Position numbers and translations under genes: made by a program. From contig OY829539.1 of the NCBI GenBank assembly GCA_963691705.1, positions 46,323,656 to 46,387,655 on the forward strand: a stretch of 64,000 nucleotides of DNA. Reading direction: 5' to 3'. Below the pieces are notes generated by a model, which saw nothing but the letters and a program-made list of their open reading frames with translations, was not told where the DNA came from and searched no databases. The stretch is from Viola odorata. Taxonomy: Eukaryota > Streptophyta > Magnoliopsida > Malpighiales > Violaceae. Below, piece after piece: positions 36,471 to 46,549 of this stretch (positions are counted from its first letter, which is position 1; each line of letters opens with the position of its first letter).

Positions 36471-37986
36471 TTGATTCATCTGCCATAGCCATTCCTACTT
36501 ACATTCGTATCGAATATATATGTAATTCTATCTGAAGATGCTAAACAAACAATTTCTGCAGTAATTAAGTGACATCTAATAAAACAGTGTGAACCAGAAA
36601 AAGCTTGGCCTATAAGAGGCTTGTATGACATGTTCATAGGATTGCACATCTACCTTTTTATCTCATAACATTGTTATTTTCAAATCTCTTTTTTGTTCTA
36701 TATTCTACTACACTTTGTCCTAAGGCCCTTTCAACAGATAGATTTCATAACCACACATACAATTCTTGCAATTAACAGTAACAACAATCTCAGCAGAAAC
36801 ACTGGTACTGTTTACAGATATCAGTCAATGACACAGTGGTGTTGAAAGTTTATACAAGTCTTGAGGTGGGTGTGTTTGAATATAAAATTAGGGTTTAGTA
36901 GTTACAAGTGTGAAAGAAGGCTCGACAGGAAGGTCAAGGCTTTATGCTAGAACAACACCTGTTGCGTTAAAAATGCAGACCTTTTCTTGTGCCAATAAAG
37001 CATTCCACAAGTGAGAGAAATGGGTGTAACCGTAAAAGCATATGAGACATGTTTATATCATTATTATTTATTAAAAAGTTTGAGTTGTAGGTGTGGCTAA
37101 CTGCTAACCAATGCTTAATTCAAAGTTCGAACTTTGAATACTTCTTGGCCTAACAAGTCTACTTCTGCTGCCTACTACTAATAGACTAACAATTGGTTGG
37201 TGTGATCCGCACTCTCACCCAGTAAGTAAGAGGGTCTCGGTCCAAACTTTGTGTATGAAGTAATTACATGTTAAAAGCGTCTTACTCTTTTATTGAGCGA
37301 CTCGCGAATATGATCAGTCTTGGCCGGTGAGCTCATGGATACGTGAAGTTCATACCTAGAAATGAATGCATCATCCACCTTTGATTAGCTAGCAACTAGA
37401 GTTTCAAACTTGCAGCAGTAATGCTGAGTTAAACACCAAGATTCCTGTAAACATGGCATCTGACTAAGTGAAGGATCCTGCTTATTCATCAGAGTCAAAT
37501 CAGGAACTTTTGTCCTGGACAACTTTGAGGATCCTGGTAAAGAAACTTATCAGCTAGCAGGTATGTATCTTTCAGTTTAGTTTACCAATCAAGAGAAATT
37601 AGGCTAGCAGCTAGCTCCATGTTGCTGTTTCACATAATCTATATATCTGCCTATTTTTTTTCTGAAATAATATATTATAGGTAAAGGGGCAGTGGCAGAA
37701 ACTTTCCCTAAAACCAGGAGGAGTGGGAGTAGGAGTGGCTGGGGTTTGTCTCCTTCTGTCAAAATCTATGCTTCCACTTTCACCTCTAAACCCTAAACTA
37801 ACAGAGTAGATATCCTTTTTTTGTAAACTTCACCTCGTAATATCCAAATTCAAGTAAATTTAAACATCTTCGTCTCCAAATCTTCAATTTTTTTCTATTT
37901 GGAAAGTCTTTTCTACTACTTTTCTTTAATTCTTATCTGCTTGAGGTTTCAGTCAATACCATTAGTAAGTAGCCCTTTCTGCTAAA
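36471..37986. other. Intergenic region
   Basis: Unique-looking DNA between two plus-strand genes. Probable 3' UTR of the protease gene to about 36600. A B-box-like GTTCGAAC occurs near 37123 but no A-box partner is convincing. The last 200 bp, rich in TTC runs, is the likely 5' UTR and promoter of the next gene. No coding frame. Confidence 0.45.
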
Positions 37987-38784
37987 ATGGGATGCATTGC
38001 TTCAAAATTCATGTCACCATCAATGATTTTCAAGGGGAAGCTGAAGCAAAGTAAGAAGAGGCAAGGGAACAACATTCCTGACCACCCTGAAATCATCAAG
38101 GATCACTTCCTTGCTCTTGTTTGCACTGCCACCACCACCAAGCAAGCTGCTGTGACCGATAATAACAGCACATGGGAATACATGTCAAGTCCAGAACAAG
38201 AACCCCTAAAACTCATAGATGAAGAAATGGGTGCGGGGCGCGCGAGGAGTTTCCACACAGTGGAGGAATATGATTTAATGGTGGAGAAACTCAAGTCCTG
38301 TGGTGGTGAGGAAGGAGATGATTGTAGTGATGGGGACGGTTATGTGATTGAGGAAATGCAAGAACAAGAAGAGCACATAGAGGGAAAAAATGATGGAGTG
38401 GAGGAGAAGGAGGAGGTTTTGAGTGTGATACAAGATACTAATAGTAGTACAGATACAATTACATCACTACTAACTGCGAAAACTACAAGGTTTCAAGAAC
38501 AAGAAGACGTGTCAGAGAAAGAGAGTGGTTATAAAAGGAAATGCATTGCAAAGAGGCTAGAATCACTTGAGATTCCAGAGAGCAACGAGTTGCCTCCTGT
38601 TGCAAGCCTAAGGGAATGGTTGCAGGTTCACTCTCCTTCACCTATAAATGAGAGAAATGAGGTCTTCAACCCAGAATTAGTAGCTGCTTGTGAAGAGTGT
38701 ATGCAGCAACTTGAAGCTGAAGCAGAAGCGATTCTTAGAGAGATCACAGTGGCAGAAGAGCAGGAAGAGGAAGAAACTAAGTAA
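37987..38784 (+). CDS. Uncharacterised acidic protein with an N-terminal acylation motif
   Basis: A single exon encodes 265 residues. It opens MGCIASKF; Gly2 and Cys3 fit N-myristoylation plus S-acylation, suggesting peripheral plasma-membrane attachment. A basic patch (KGKLKQSKKRQG) follows at residues 16-27. The middle (about 60-165) is very acidic and low in complexity. The last 75 residues (RKCIAKRLESLEIPESNELPP... to EAILREI) look like a conserved helical tail with SLREWLQVHSPSP. I do not recognise the family with certainty; similar MGC-starting plant proteins are annotated only as hypothetical. No transmembrane segment or enzyme motif is visible. The reading frame is intact and codon use looks normal, so I regard it as a real gene. 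Confidence 0.75.
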   Translation: MGCIASKFMSPSMIFKGKLKQSKKRQGNNIPDHPEIIKDHFLALVCTATTTKQAAVTDNNSTWEYMSSPEQEPLKLIDEEMGAGRARSFHTVEEYDLMVEKLKSCGGEEGDDCSDGDGYVIEEMQEQEEHIEGKNDGVEEKEEVLSVIQDTNSSTDTITSLLTAKTTRFQEQEDVSEKESGYKRKCIAKRLESLEIPESNELPPVASLREWLQVHSPSPINERNEVFNPELVAACEECMQQLEAEAEAILREITVAEEQEEEETK

Positions 38785-39552
38785 CTAGCAAGTTATGTGT
38801 TTGTTGTGGTGTGGACCTTTTCGTCGAGGATTTTGCTAAACCCTTAAGTAGAAGAAGGCAACAATTCAAAGAATGTTCTTCCTTTTCCACTCATTTAGCT
38901 CAATGCTTCGTTGATGAACTGAAAATCTTGGATATATTGACAATTACCTGTAATTGCTAATTCTACCCTTTTGATTCTTTAGAATTTCATACAATTCAAG
39001 CATATGTATCCATCTCTACCTTTGCAACTCAAAAGGTAAAGAAGACCATCACCTTAAAATTATTTCATCATGGAATTGGTAGTGAAAGATGAAAATGGAA
39101 AAGAAGAAGGGAGGACTGATGACCAAATTTAGAAGATAGAAGAAAGAGGAAACTTTTATTACTTGAATATGCATAGATCCTTCTGCAACCCAATTACATC
39201 CTTGCATGCTCTTGATTGACAAACAATTCACTAAAAACCCAATAAAGGTAAAGGTGAGATAATGTATGTTAATGTCATATCATCATTTACCCAATCTCAT
39301 TTGATGTCGTATGAAAGCTCCATATTATCTTATGTGAATATAATTATTAAAATGTAATTAATGTTATAATTATTGATTAAATATAAATATATTTTCAAAT
39401 ATAATGACTAGAATTTAAAAATATATAACATTAAGTTAGAATATAAAAAGTCAATTAGAAGCTACAATACAATGAAAAAGAAAAATAGCAATCAAGGCAA
39501 TATAAAAGGAAAAAATAAAACATGCGATAAAATAAATGAAATTATGGGAGAA
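38785..39552. other. 3' flank of the MGC gene and AT-rich DNA
   Basis: Probable 3' UTR to about 39000, then AT-rich DNA. The part from about 39427 to 39560 recurs in diverged form at about 43130-43275. Confidence 0.5.
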
Positions 39553-39561
39553 AAATATATA

Positions 39562-42500
39562 GGGAACTTTTATTTTCACACCAAAATATGTATGACCTAC
39601 TAGATTTCAATTTCTCATTACAATTTCAAGTCTTTCCAATTTCTCTTTTAATTTCTCAAACGTCTCAATTTATCATACAAATTCTCTTTTTATTTTTTTA
39701 TCCTAGTGCACTTTCTTTGAAGAATAAAATACACAAAGCTTATTATTCACTGCTGCATATTCTTCTTCTGAATCAGCATCGGAAGTCTCGATGTCAATAC
39801 AAACCGTATTCACTCTTTCACAGGGAGTTAATTGTTTTGACTCAAACCAAGAAAACTGATTTATAACTGGAATTTCTTTATTTTTTTAACAATCGGGTTA
39901 GAACTCCTTTCTTTTTTTTATCTATTAAACCATCTTTTATATATTCTTGTCTTTGAATCGTATTGAATACTCTTCATTGATCAATAATTTAAAAATTGAC
40001 AAATTGAATTGAATTTTACGGTTATTGAATTTAGTACGTATAAATCAATAATCAATTAAATGTTTCTCTAGCATCATATGCTATTGTCGTTATTATACTG
40101 TTAATTGAGTCTTGTAATTTACCAATAGAATATTATGAAAGCAGTAGAAGTTGTAAATATTCGTAGTGAAGATCCTGTCAATGATGAGAATTGAAGCATT
40201 ACTATAAGTACAAAAACATTTTTAAAGTAGTGATGATCTTTTTAATACGGTACGTGAGATTTGTGAAATGCATGGTTATGTTATTTCTATAAAGAACTCA
40301 AGGTGATAGACGTATAACTATTGGTTACGATAGATGGGGGTAGTTAGCGTAATCAGTGTAATCTTGAAAACGAAAAATATCATCTCGATCAATAAATTGT
40401 CCTTTTGAGGTGGTAGGCAAAAGATAAGCTGTATGAATGCTCACATTGGTAAATCCAACACATAATCATGATCCTTCGCCGGATATATCTAGTCATCCTT
40501 CTTGTAGATGGTTTTCAAATGAAGAAAAAATAAGATTATAGAAATGTTAAAGGCTGGTGTACAAATACTCTCTTCACTTAAGCAAAAAAAATCACAACTT
40601 CAAGCAATATCTATGTTAGTGCATAACATGAAGATTAAAGTTTTTAGGCGGATGAACCGTGATTCAAGCTTTGTTAGATGAGCTGGTTAAAGGTGGTTTT
40701 ATGTATAATGTGGAGCATAATTCAAATGGTCATTTGACTCATTTGTTTTTTGCACATCTTATTTCAATGGCATTGACAAAAAGCTATCCATATATTTTCG
40801 TTATGGATTGCACTTATAAAACTAAAAGATATAATATGTCATTACTTGATATTGTTGGGGTTTCGAATTTTAATACCACATTTAACTCTTGCTTTGCATT
40901 CTTGGAGAAAGAAAGAGAAGAAAATTATATTTTAGCTTAGATGTTTAGTAATTTATTTGGAGTTGATAATCAACTTTTAGTGATTGAGACTGATAGAGAG
41001 CTTGCTTTGATGAATGCTAATTTATTTGGAGTTGATAATCAACTTTTAGTGATTGAGACTGATAGAGAGCTTGCTTTGATGAATGCTATTCTCAAAAAAT
41101 ATAATTTTCTTCTCTTTCTTTCTCTAAGAATGCAAAGCAAGAGTTAAATGTGGTATTAAAATTCGAAACCCCAATAATATCAAGTAATGACATATTATAT
41201 CTATTAGTTTTATAAGTGCAATCCATAACGAAAATATATGGATAGCTTCTTGTCAATGCCACGATGTGCAAAAAACAAATGAGTCAAATGACCATTTGAA
41301 TTATGCTCCACATTATACATAAAATCACTTTTAGCCAGCTCATCTAACAAAGCTTGAATTACGGTTCGTTCACCTAAAAACTTTAGTCTTCATGTTATGC
41401 ACTGACATAGATATTGCTCAAAGTTGGGAATTTTTTTGCTTAAGTGAAGAGAGTATTTGACGTGTTTGTACACCAGCCTTTAACATTTCTATAATCTTAT
41501 TTTTTTCTTCATTTGAAAACTGTCTACAAGAAGGATGATCAGATATATCTAGCGAAGCATCATGATTATGTATTGCATTTATCAATGTTAGCATCCATAA
41601 ACCATTAACTTATTTTTTGCAACCATTAACTTATTTTTTGCCTACCACCTCAAAAGGACAATTTATCAATCGAGATGATATTTTTCGTTTCCGAGTTTCA
41701 GCCACAAGATTACACTGATTACGATAACTACCTCCTATATCGCAACCAATAGTTACACATCTATCACGTTTAGAGTTATTTAAAAAAATAGCATAACCTT
41801 GCATTTCACAAATCTCACGTACCGTATTAAAGAGATCATCACGACTTTGAAAATACTTTTGTACTGACAGTAACGCTTCAATATCCTCAATTGCACTCTC
41901 TTGTCTAGTGCACTCTCTTGTCTTTTCTCATCATTGACATGATCTTCACTAGGAATATTTACAACTTCTACTGCTTCTATAATATTCTATTAGTAATTAT
42001 AAGACTCGATTAACAATATAATAAAAACAATAGCATATGATGCTAGAGAAAGTTTTAATTGATTATTGATTCAATAGCTGTAAAGTTCAATTCAATTGGT
42101 CAATTTTTAAATTATTGATTAGTGAAGAGTATTCAATATGATTCAAAAATAAGAGTATATAAAAGATGGTTTAATAGATAAAAAAAAGAAAGGAGTTCTA
42201 ACCTGATTGTTGAAGCAATAAAGAAACTCCAGTTATAAATCGGCTTTCTTGGTTCGACTCAAAATAATTAACTCCCTGTGAAAGAGTGAATAAGACGAGG
42301 AGTGAATACAGTTTGTATTGAGATCGAGACTTCCGATGATGATTCAGACGAAGAATATGCTGCAGTGAAGAATAGGGTTTGTGTATTTTATTCTTCAACG
42401 GTAGGATAAAAAAATAAAAAGAGAATTTGAATGATAAATTGAGATGTTTGAGAAATTAAAAGAGAATTTGGAAAGACTTGAAATTGTGATGAGAAATTGA

Positions 42501-42566
42501 AATCTAATGGGTCCTATATATTTTGGTGTGTAAATAAATTAATTGGGTGTGGAAATAAAGACTCCT
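39562..42566. mobile_element. Mutator-like element rearranged into a 3-kb inverted duplication
   Basis: Almost the whole interval is a palindrome. The left arm 39562-40933 and right arm 41096-42566 are reverse complements at roughly 90 % identity by eye, separated by a 162-bp loop. The ends agree (GGGAACTTTTATTTTCACACC against the complement of GGTGTGGAAATAAAGACTCC). An AT-rich 9-bp word, AAATATATA, flanks both sides (39553-39561, 42567-42575), fitting a MULE target duplication, though low complexity weakens that. Each arm carries part of a MULE transposase (VMDCTYKTKRYNM, LLDIVGV). Small indels differ between arms, so each preserves bases the other lost. A transcript crossing the locus would fold into a hairpin with stems of about 1.4 kb. 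Confidence 0.8.
40659..41093 (+). pseudogene. MULE transposase fragment running from left arm into the loop
   Basis: The frame reads ALLDELVKGGFMYNVEHNSNGHLTHLFFAH, then FVMDCTYKTKRYNMSLLDIVGV, FNSCFAFLEKEREENY, a TAG, and FSNLFGVDNQLLVIETDREL. This matches the central catalytic region of MULE/FAR1-type transposases (first catalytic Asp in VMDCTYKT). It is broken by a stop at 40938 and by the inversion junction near 41095. A 69-bp segment (23 codons, NLFGVDNQLL...LALMNA) is tandemly duplicated in the loop. The right arm carries the same region in reverse on the minus strand. Confidence 0.75.
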
Positions 42567-42575
42567 AAATATATA

Positions 42576-43455
42576 TTACTTAAGTTATACTATAAGAATA
42601 ATTTGTAATTTCTTTTAAAAAAAAAAGATAAAGTGTCATATGTATGCTTAGTGCTATTTAAAGGGATAATAAATTTTTTTTTTGAAATCTAAGTAATTAT
42701 TTTTTAATATTCGAAGTAAATAAATATTTTTAAGTGTACCTTAAATTCGTGCATAAATATTAAGGAAACAATTTTTAAAAAATGTAAGAAAAATGTAATA
42801 AAAATGTAATGTTAAATGAACAATGAAGATGAGAAAAAAAAATAGACGGAAGTGATTCGCATTATATGGTCAGAAATAATTTCTTTTAATGGACTAAAAT
42901 ATATTTACTATTAAAGTAATGCTGCAAGAAAATTTTGTGAAAAAATTGTTATGTAAATGGATATTGCTATTGAAAGAATTAAACAATTAAATTTTTGGAT
43001 GAAGTAGTTAAATAAGTGAAAGAAAAGAAAAAGTGAATAAGTAAGGAGATAAAAGAAGAAACATAAAGTAATTTTTTTTACTAAAATCACGTGGTAATAT
43101 CAATTTGAATATGAATGTAGTTACAGTAAACATTAAGTATGGTGAGTTAGAATGTAAAAAAATCAATTAAAATCTAAAATGCAGAGAAAAATAACATTAT
43201 ATCAAAGAAATAGAAAAAGAAAAAGAAAAAATTAAATAATTAAAAATATGGGAGAAAAATATATATTCTCAAGAAGATTTTGTAGTTTAAAAAAAATAAA
43301 ATAAAAAATCATACAAATGGTTAAAGTTATTTAAAGAGTTTATAACATTTTTTTTTTTATAATTGAGGTAATTAAATATTTTAAAAATAATATCACTATG
43401 TGTATAAATAATAGATAAAAGAGAAAGTGAAAAATAGATTTTTTTTTTAAAAAGA
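42576..43455. other. AT-rich spacer with a diverged second copy of the palindrome's left flank
   Basis: About 43130-43275 resembles 39427-39560, sharing AACATTAAGT, AGAAT-TAAAAA-TCAATTA and GGGAGAAAAATATATA. In this copy the matching sequence runs into ATTCTC instead of element termini. No gene is visible. Confidence 0.5.
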
Positions 43456-43866
43456 AGTTATGTTATTATGTTCTCATATCTTTTCAAATTCTCTTGATAT
43501 GATAACTTCCGTATTTGTTACAATTTATTTTTGGGATCGACCTCTTTTTTTTTCTTTTTTCTTTTCCATTTTAAACAATTATTTGAGAAAAAAAGTCTAT
43601 TTGATATCCAAATTTTTATCCAGTATAAAATTTACCCATCATTTTTTATCCTTAATAATTTGAGACCCAACTTTTATGCTAATATTTTATCACCAATGTG
43701 TAACAGAATAAAAATTGGGTGTCAATTATTAAGGATAAAATATTAGGAGCAAATTTTACACTGGAAAAAAAAAAGAGGTCGATCTCAAAAATAAATTGTA
43801 ACAGTTACGAAAGTTATCATATCAAGAGAATTTGAAAAGATATGAGAATATAATAAAATATCTTGT
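43456..43866. mobile_element. Foldback MITE of about 400 bp
   Basis: The left half (TTCTCATATCTTTTCAAATT, CTTGATATGATAACTT, AATTTATTTTTGGGATCGAC, CATCATTTTTTATCCTTAAT) is the near-complete reverse complement of the right half, centred near 43690. No transposase is present. Exact ends and target duplication are unclear, so the superfamily is not assigned. Confidence 0.65.
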
Positions 43867-43867
43867 T

Positions 43868-43918
43868 CTAACTATTTTGGTGTGAACATAAGCTAATTGG
43901 GTGTGGAAATAAAAGCTC
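43868..43918. repeat. Third copy of the palindromic MULE's terminal sequence
   Basis: ATTTTGGTGTGAACATAAGC followed by AATTGGGTGTGGAAATAAAAG closely matches the right end of the element at 42520-42566. It points to a related insertion whose other end is lost or displaced. Confidence 0.6.
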
Positions 43919-43947
43919 TTACAACTAATTGGCACAGTAATAACTAC

Positions 43948-44307
43948 TCATTTGTCTTCTTGATCATGTTCTGGTTCTGGTGGTGGTGGCGCATTCGAAT
44001 AAGCAGAAGAAGATGCATAGTCTTGTTGATTTCTTGAAGTTGTTGCAGAGGCAGAGTCTTCTTGTTCTGTTCTTGAAAGTGAGTTGGAGTCTCGTCCTCC
44101 AACTTGACTTTGCTCATCATCATTATGTTCTTGAGGCTTATCTTCTTTGAAATTGATCAACACGTTGCATGTATTCTTCTCAACTCTACCAATCTCAGGA
44201 ACCTATCCACTCTTTTTCCCACCCAAACAGTCTTCAAATTTGAGTCGCCTTTTCAGCACTTGATCGGAAGAAGAAGCACCTTCTTTCTTAGCAGCATCGT
44301 CTTCCAT
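43948..44307 (-). pseudogene. Small acidic reading frame with one in-frame stop
   Basis: From the ATG at 44307 a frame runs for 119 codons to a TGA at 43948, interrupted only by TAG at codon 35 (44203-44205). The first part reads MEDDAAKKEGASSSDQVLKR. After the stop comes VPEIGRVEKNTCNV, then a polar, Gln/Ser/Glu-rich tail ending PPPPEPEHDQEDK. I do not recognise it. The frame continuing after a single stop suggests a recently broken gene or a captured gene fragment, since MULE-type terminal sequence lies 30 bp away. An unseen intron could also remove the stop. Confidence 0.4.
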
Positions 44308-44431
44308 TTTAATGAGGTGACATGGAAGTCAATTAGTGACATAAGGGAACCAACTGGGGACTGCTTCCAGCTTGTTCGGCTGTGCCACTTGATGACATGG
44401 CATCTTTAATCTAAGCCTAGCACGATCCTTT

Positions 44432-44575
44432 GAATAAAACTTAGGTACATCATGATGTAGGATGATGATACGTGTTCAAAAGTGTCAAGAATAGTGGTAT
44501 TCTAGCACTATTTGAGGCACATGTCATCATTCTAGATCACGATATAGATACATCATGATGTACCCAAATTTTTCC
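44432..44575. mobile_element. 144-bp foldback MITE with 9-bp target duplication
   Basis: CGATCCTTT occurs at 44423-44431 and 44576-44584. The ends are inverted repeats sharing GGTACATCATGATGTA, and the interior (GTGTCAAGAATAGTG / CACTATTTGAGGCAC) is also palindromic. A 9-bp duplication suggests mobilisation by a Mutator-type transposase. Confidence 0.75.
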
Positions 44576-44584
44576 CGATCCTTT

Positions 44585-44931
44585 ATCTTCAATTTGTTAG
44601 ACCATGCATACTTCACAAAATTCGAGATTAATCTCATACTCTAATCAATTTAATTTTTAATTAATTATTTTATTTATTTAACATTTACCTTTTTTATTTT
44701 TTTAATTGATAGTTAATGTACAAATCACACAAATTAATAAAAAATTTAATAAAACAGTAGCTAGACAGGCAGGCACCAAAGCAGTAAGTGGCAGCTGGAC
44801 AACAAACAAAGGTGCCAGAAAAGGTAACTTTTTACACAAATTTCCAAGAACGTCAATTAAATAAAAATTTATTTTTGATCTAAAGCATCAATTTAAAAAA
44901 AAATGAAGAGAGTATTTAGTCAAGTATAATA
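44585..44931. other. AT-rich spacer
   Basis: I see no gene, element terminus or repeat here beyond AT-rich runs. Confidence 0.5.
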
Positions 44932-44985
44932 TACTCCCTTCGGTCCAAATTATATGACGTTTTGGCCAAAAAATACTGGTGCATT
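44932..44985 (+). mobile_element. Stowaway-like MITE end (single terminus)
   Basis: TACTCCCTTCGGTCCAAATT is the canonical left end of a plant Stowaway-like MITE. I cannot find its right-hand partner, so it is probably truncated or disrupted by the neighbouring MITE. Confidence 0.5.
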
Positions 44986-45098
44986 TTTAATTGAGGCAAA
45001 TGTACAAAAAATAACTTTTTATGGCGTTGTCAGCTGCCCATGCTGCCCACCTGCCCCTTGATGCTTTGCCCCTTGCTGCCCGCCAACACCAAAAGCTA

Positions 45099-45334
45099 CT
45101 CCCTCCGGACACAATTACTTGTCACTTTACTATTCCAGCACGCATTTTGAGGAGGCCGAATGACTCACCATTTGACCCCAAAAAAATCCGTACTTTTTTT
45201 CTAACGTACGTTAATCCTTAACGTACGTCCGAGAAAAAGTACGGAACTTTTTGGGTCAAATAGTGAGTCATTCGGCCTCCTCGAAACGCATACATGAATA
45301 GTAGCCAGTGACAAGTAATTGTGTCCGAAGGGAG
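45099..45334. mobile_element. Stowaway MITE, 236 bp
   Basis: Ends CTCCCTCCGGACACAATTAC and GTAATTGTGTCCGAAGGGAG are inverted repeats flanked by TA on both sides (45097-45098, 45335-45336), the Tc1/mariner Stowaway signature. The interior is also palindromic around AACGTACGTT, with GGAGGCCGAATGACTCAC and its complement in the arms. Confidence 0.85.
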
Positions 45335-45591
45335 TATTTTATTCATTTTTTTAAATATTATTTCTTAATATATGTGATTACTTCCTCACGTCAATTAAAT
45401 TAAACCCGAAGAGTACTATTTTATATTAAAAAGATTATAATATTTATAAATTCAATTTGTGACACGACAATCACGCAACCTCAAGGCTAGTGTTGTTAAT
45501 ATGCTTAGGTTTCTTTTTTTGAAAAGGAAATAAAATCTCCAATTGTTGGTTTAAGTCTTGAATTGCATGAATTTGAATGGACAAGAAAGAG

Positions 45592-46146
45592 CATAGTTAT
45601 CAGAACCGGATCGAACCGGCTGGTTTAACCGGACATTTTTAACTTTTCGGTCCGATTCAGCTATCGGATCGGATCTGCCTCTGACCCGGGTCGGACCGGT
45701 CGACCCGACGAACCGATCAATTTTTTATCAAACCGGCTGGTTTGATGACGTGTTAAAACGGCGTCGTTTTGACACAGCCCATGGGCCCAAAACTTGACAA
45801 GGCCTACAGGCCCATATCAGGGCCAAATCAAAACGGCGCAGTTTTGGCACCCAAAACGGCGCTGTTTTAATATGGACCAAAACGACGCCGTTTTGAAAAG
45901 TCCCGATGTCGTTTTTGGACTTTTTCAATTTTAATAATATTTTTTGATACATTATAAAATGCTACAGTAAAAACCAGCCAGTTAAATCCGATTTTATCGT
46001 CTAAAATTTACCGGTTTAATATGTAAACAGTTCCGGACGGACCAGCATCTACAATCCGGTCGAACCCGGTCGAACCCGGTTGAACTCGATTGAACCACCA
46101 AATTTTCAAAAACGGTTCGCTGTCCGGTCCGGTTCTGATAACTATG
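45592..46146. mobile_element. hAT MITE of the CATAGTTAT family, 555 bp
   Basis: AGAAAGAG occurs at 45584-45591 and 46147-46154. The ends CATAGTTATCAGAACCGG and CCGGTTCTGATAACTATG are perfect inverted repeats. The interior is rich in CCGG words and in near-palindromes of the form AAAACGGCGTCGTTTTG, several copies. It lies just beyond the 3' end of the WD40 gene. A relative is at 56661-57028. Confidence 0.85.
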
Positions 46147-46549
46147 AGAAAGAGCAATCCTAATAATGGCAACAACACATTTCATTCACTAAATTTAATT
46201 AATATCTGAACGACAGGGAGCTAAGAAATTCTGACATCAATAATTCTCCTGGAATAATAAAAAGAACCTAAGGAATAACCATGTACACTCCCACGACTCC
46301 CTCCACTCTCCATTTTACAAACCTCTCAGCCTTACAACAACCTTTTCTCTTTCCCTCACGGCTCGCTTGCTTCCATTATTCTAACACAGAGTATCATCAA
46401 TCATATAACAACAATTTACAGCAACATATCGTGTCTCTCGTTGCCTTTTCCATATCATAGCAACATACACGTCTGGCCACCTTCATCATGAGCACGCCTA
46501 TACGAAATTGCAGGTGCAAACTCACAACCCTAGGTATTACAGGTGAAAA

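Noticed and set aside
37080..37160. SINE-like B-box (GTTCGAAC) in the spacer before the MGC gene
   Set aside because: No convincing A-box, tail or target duplication; a single 8-bp word is not enough.
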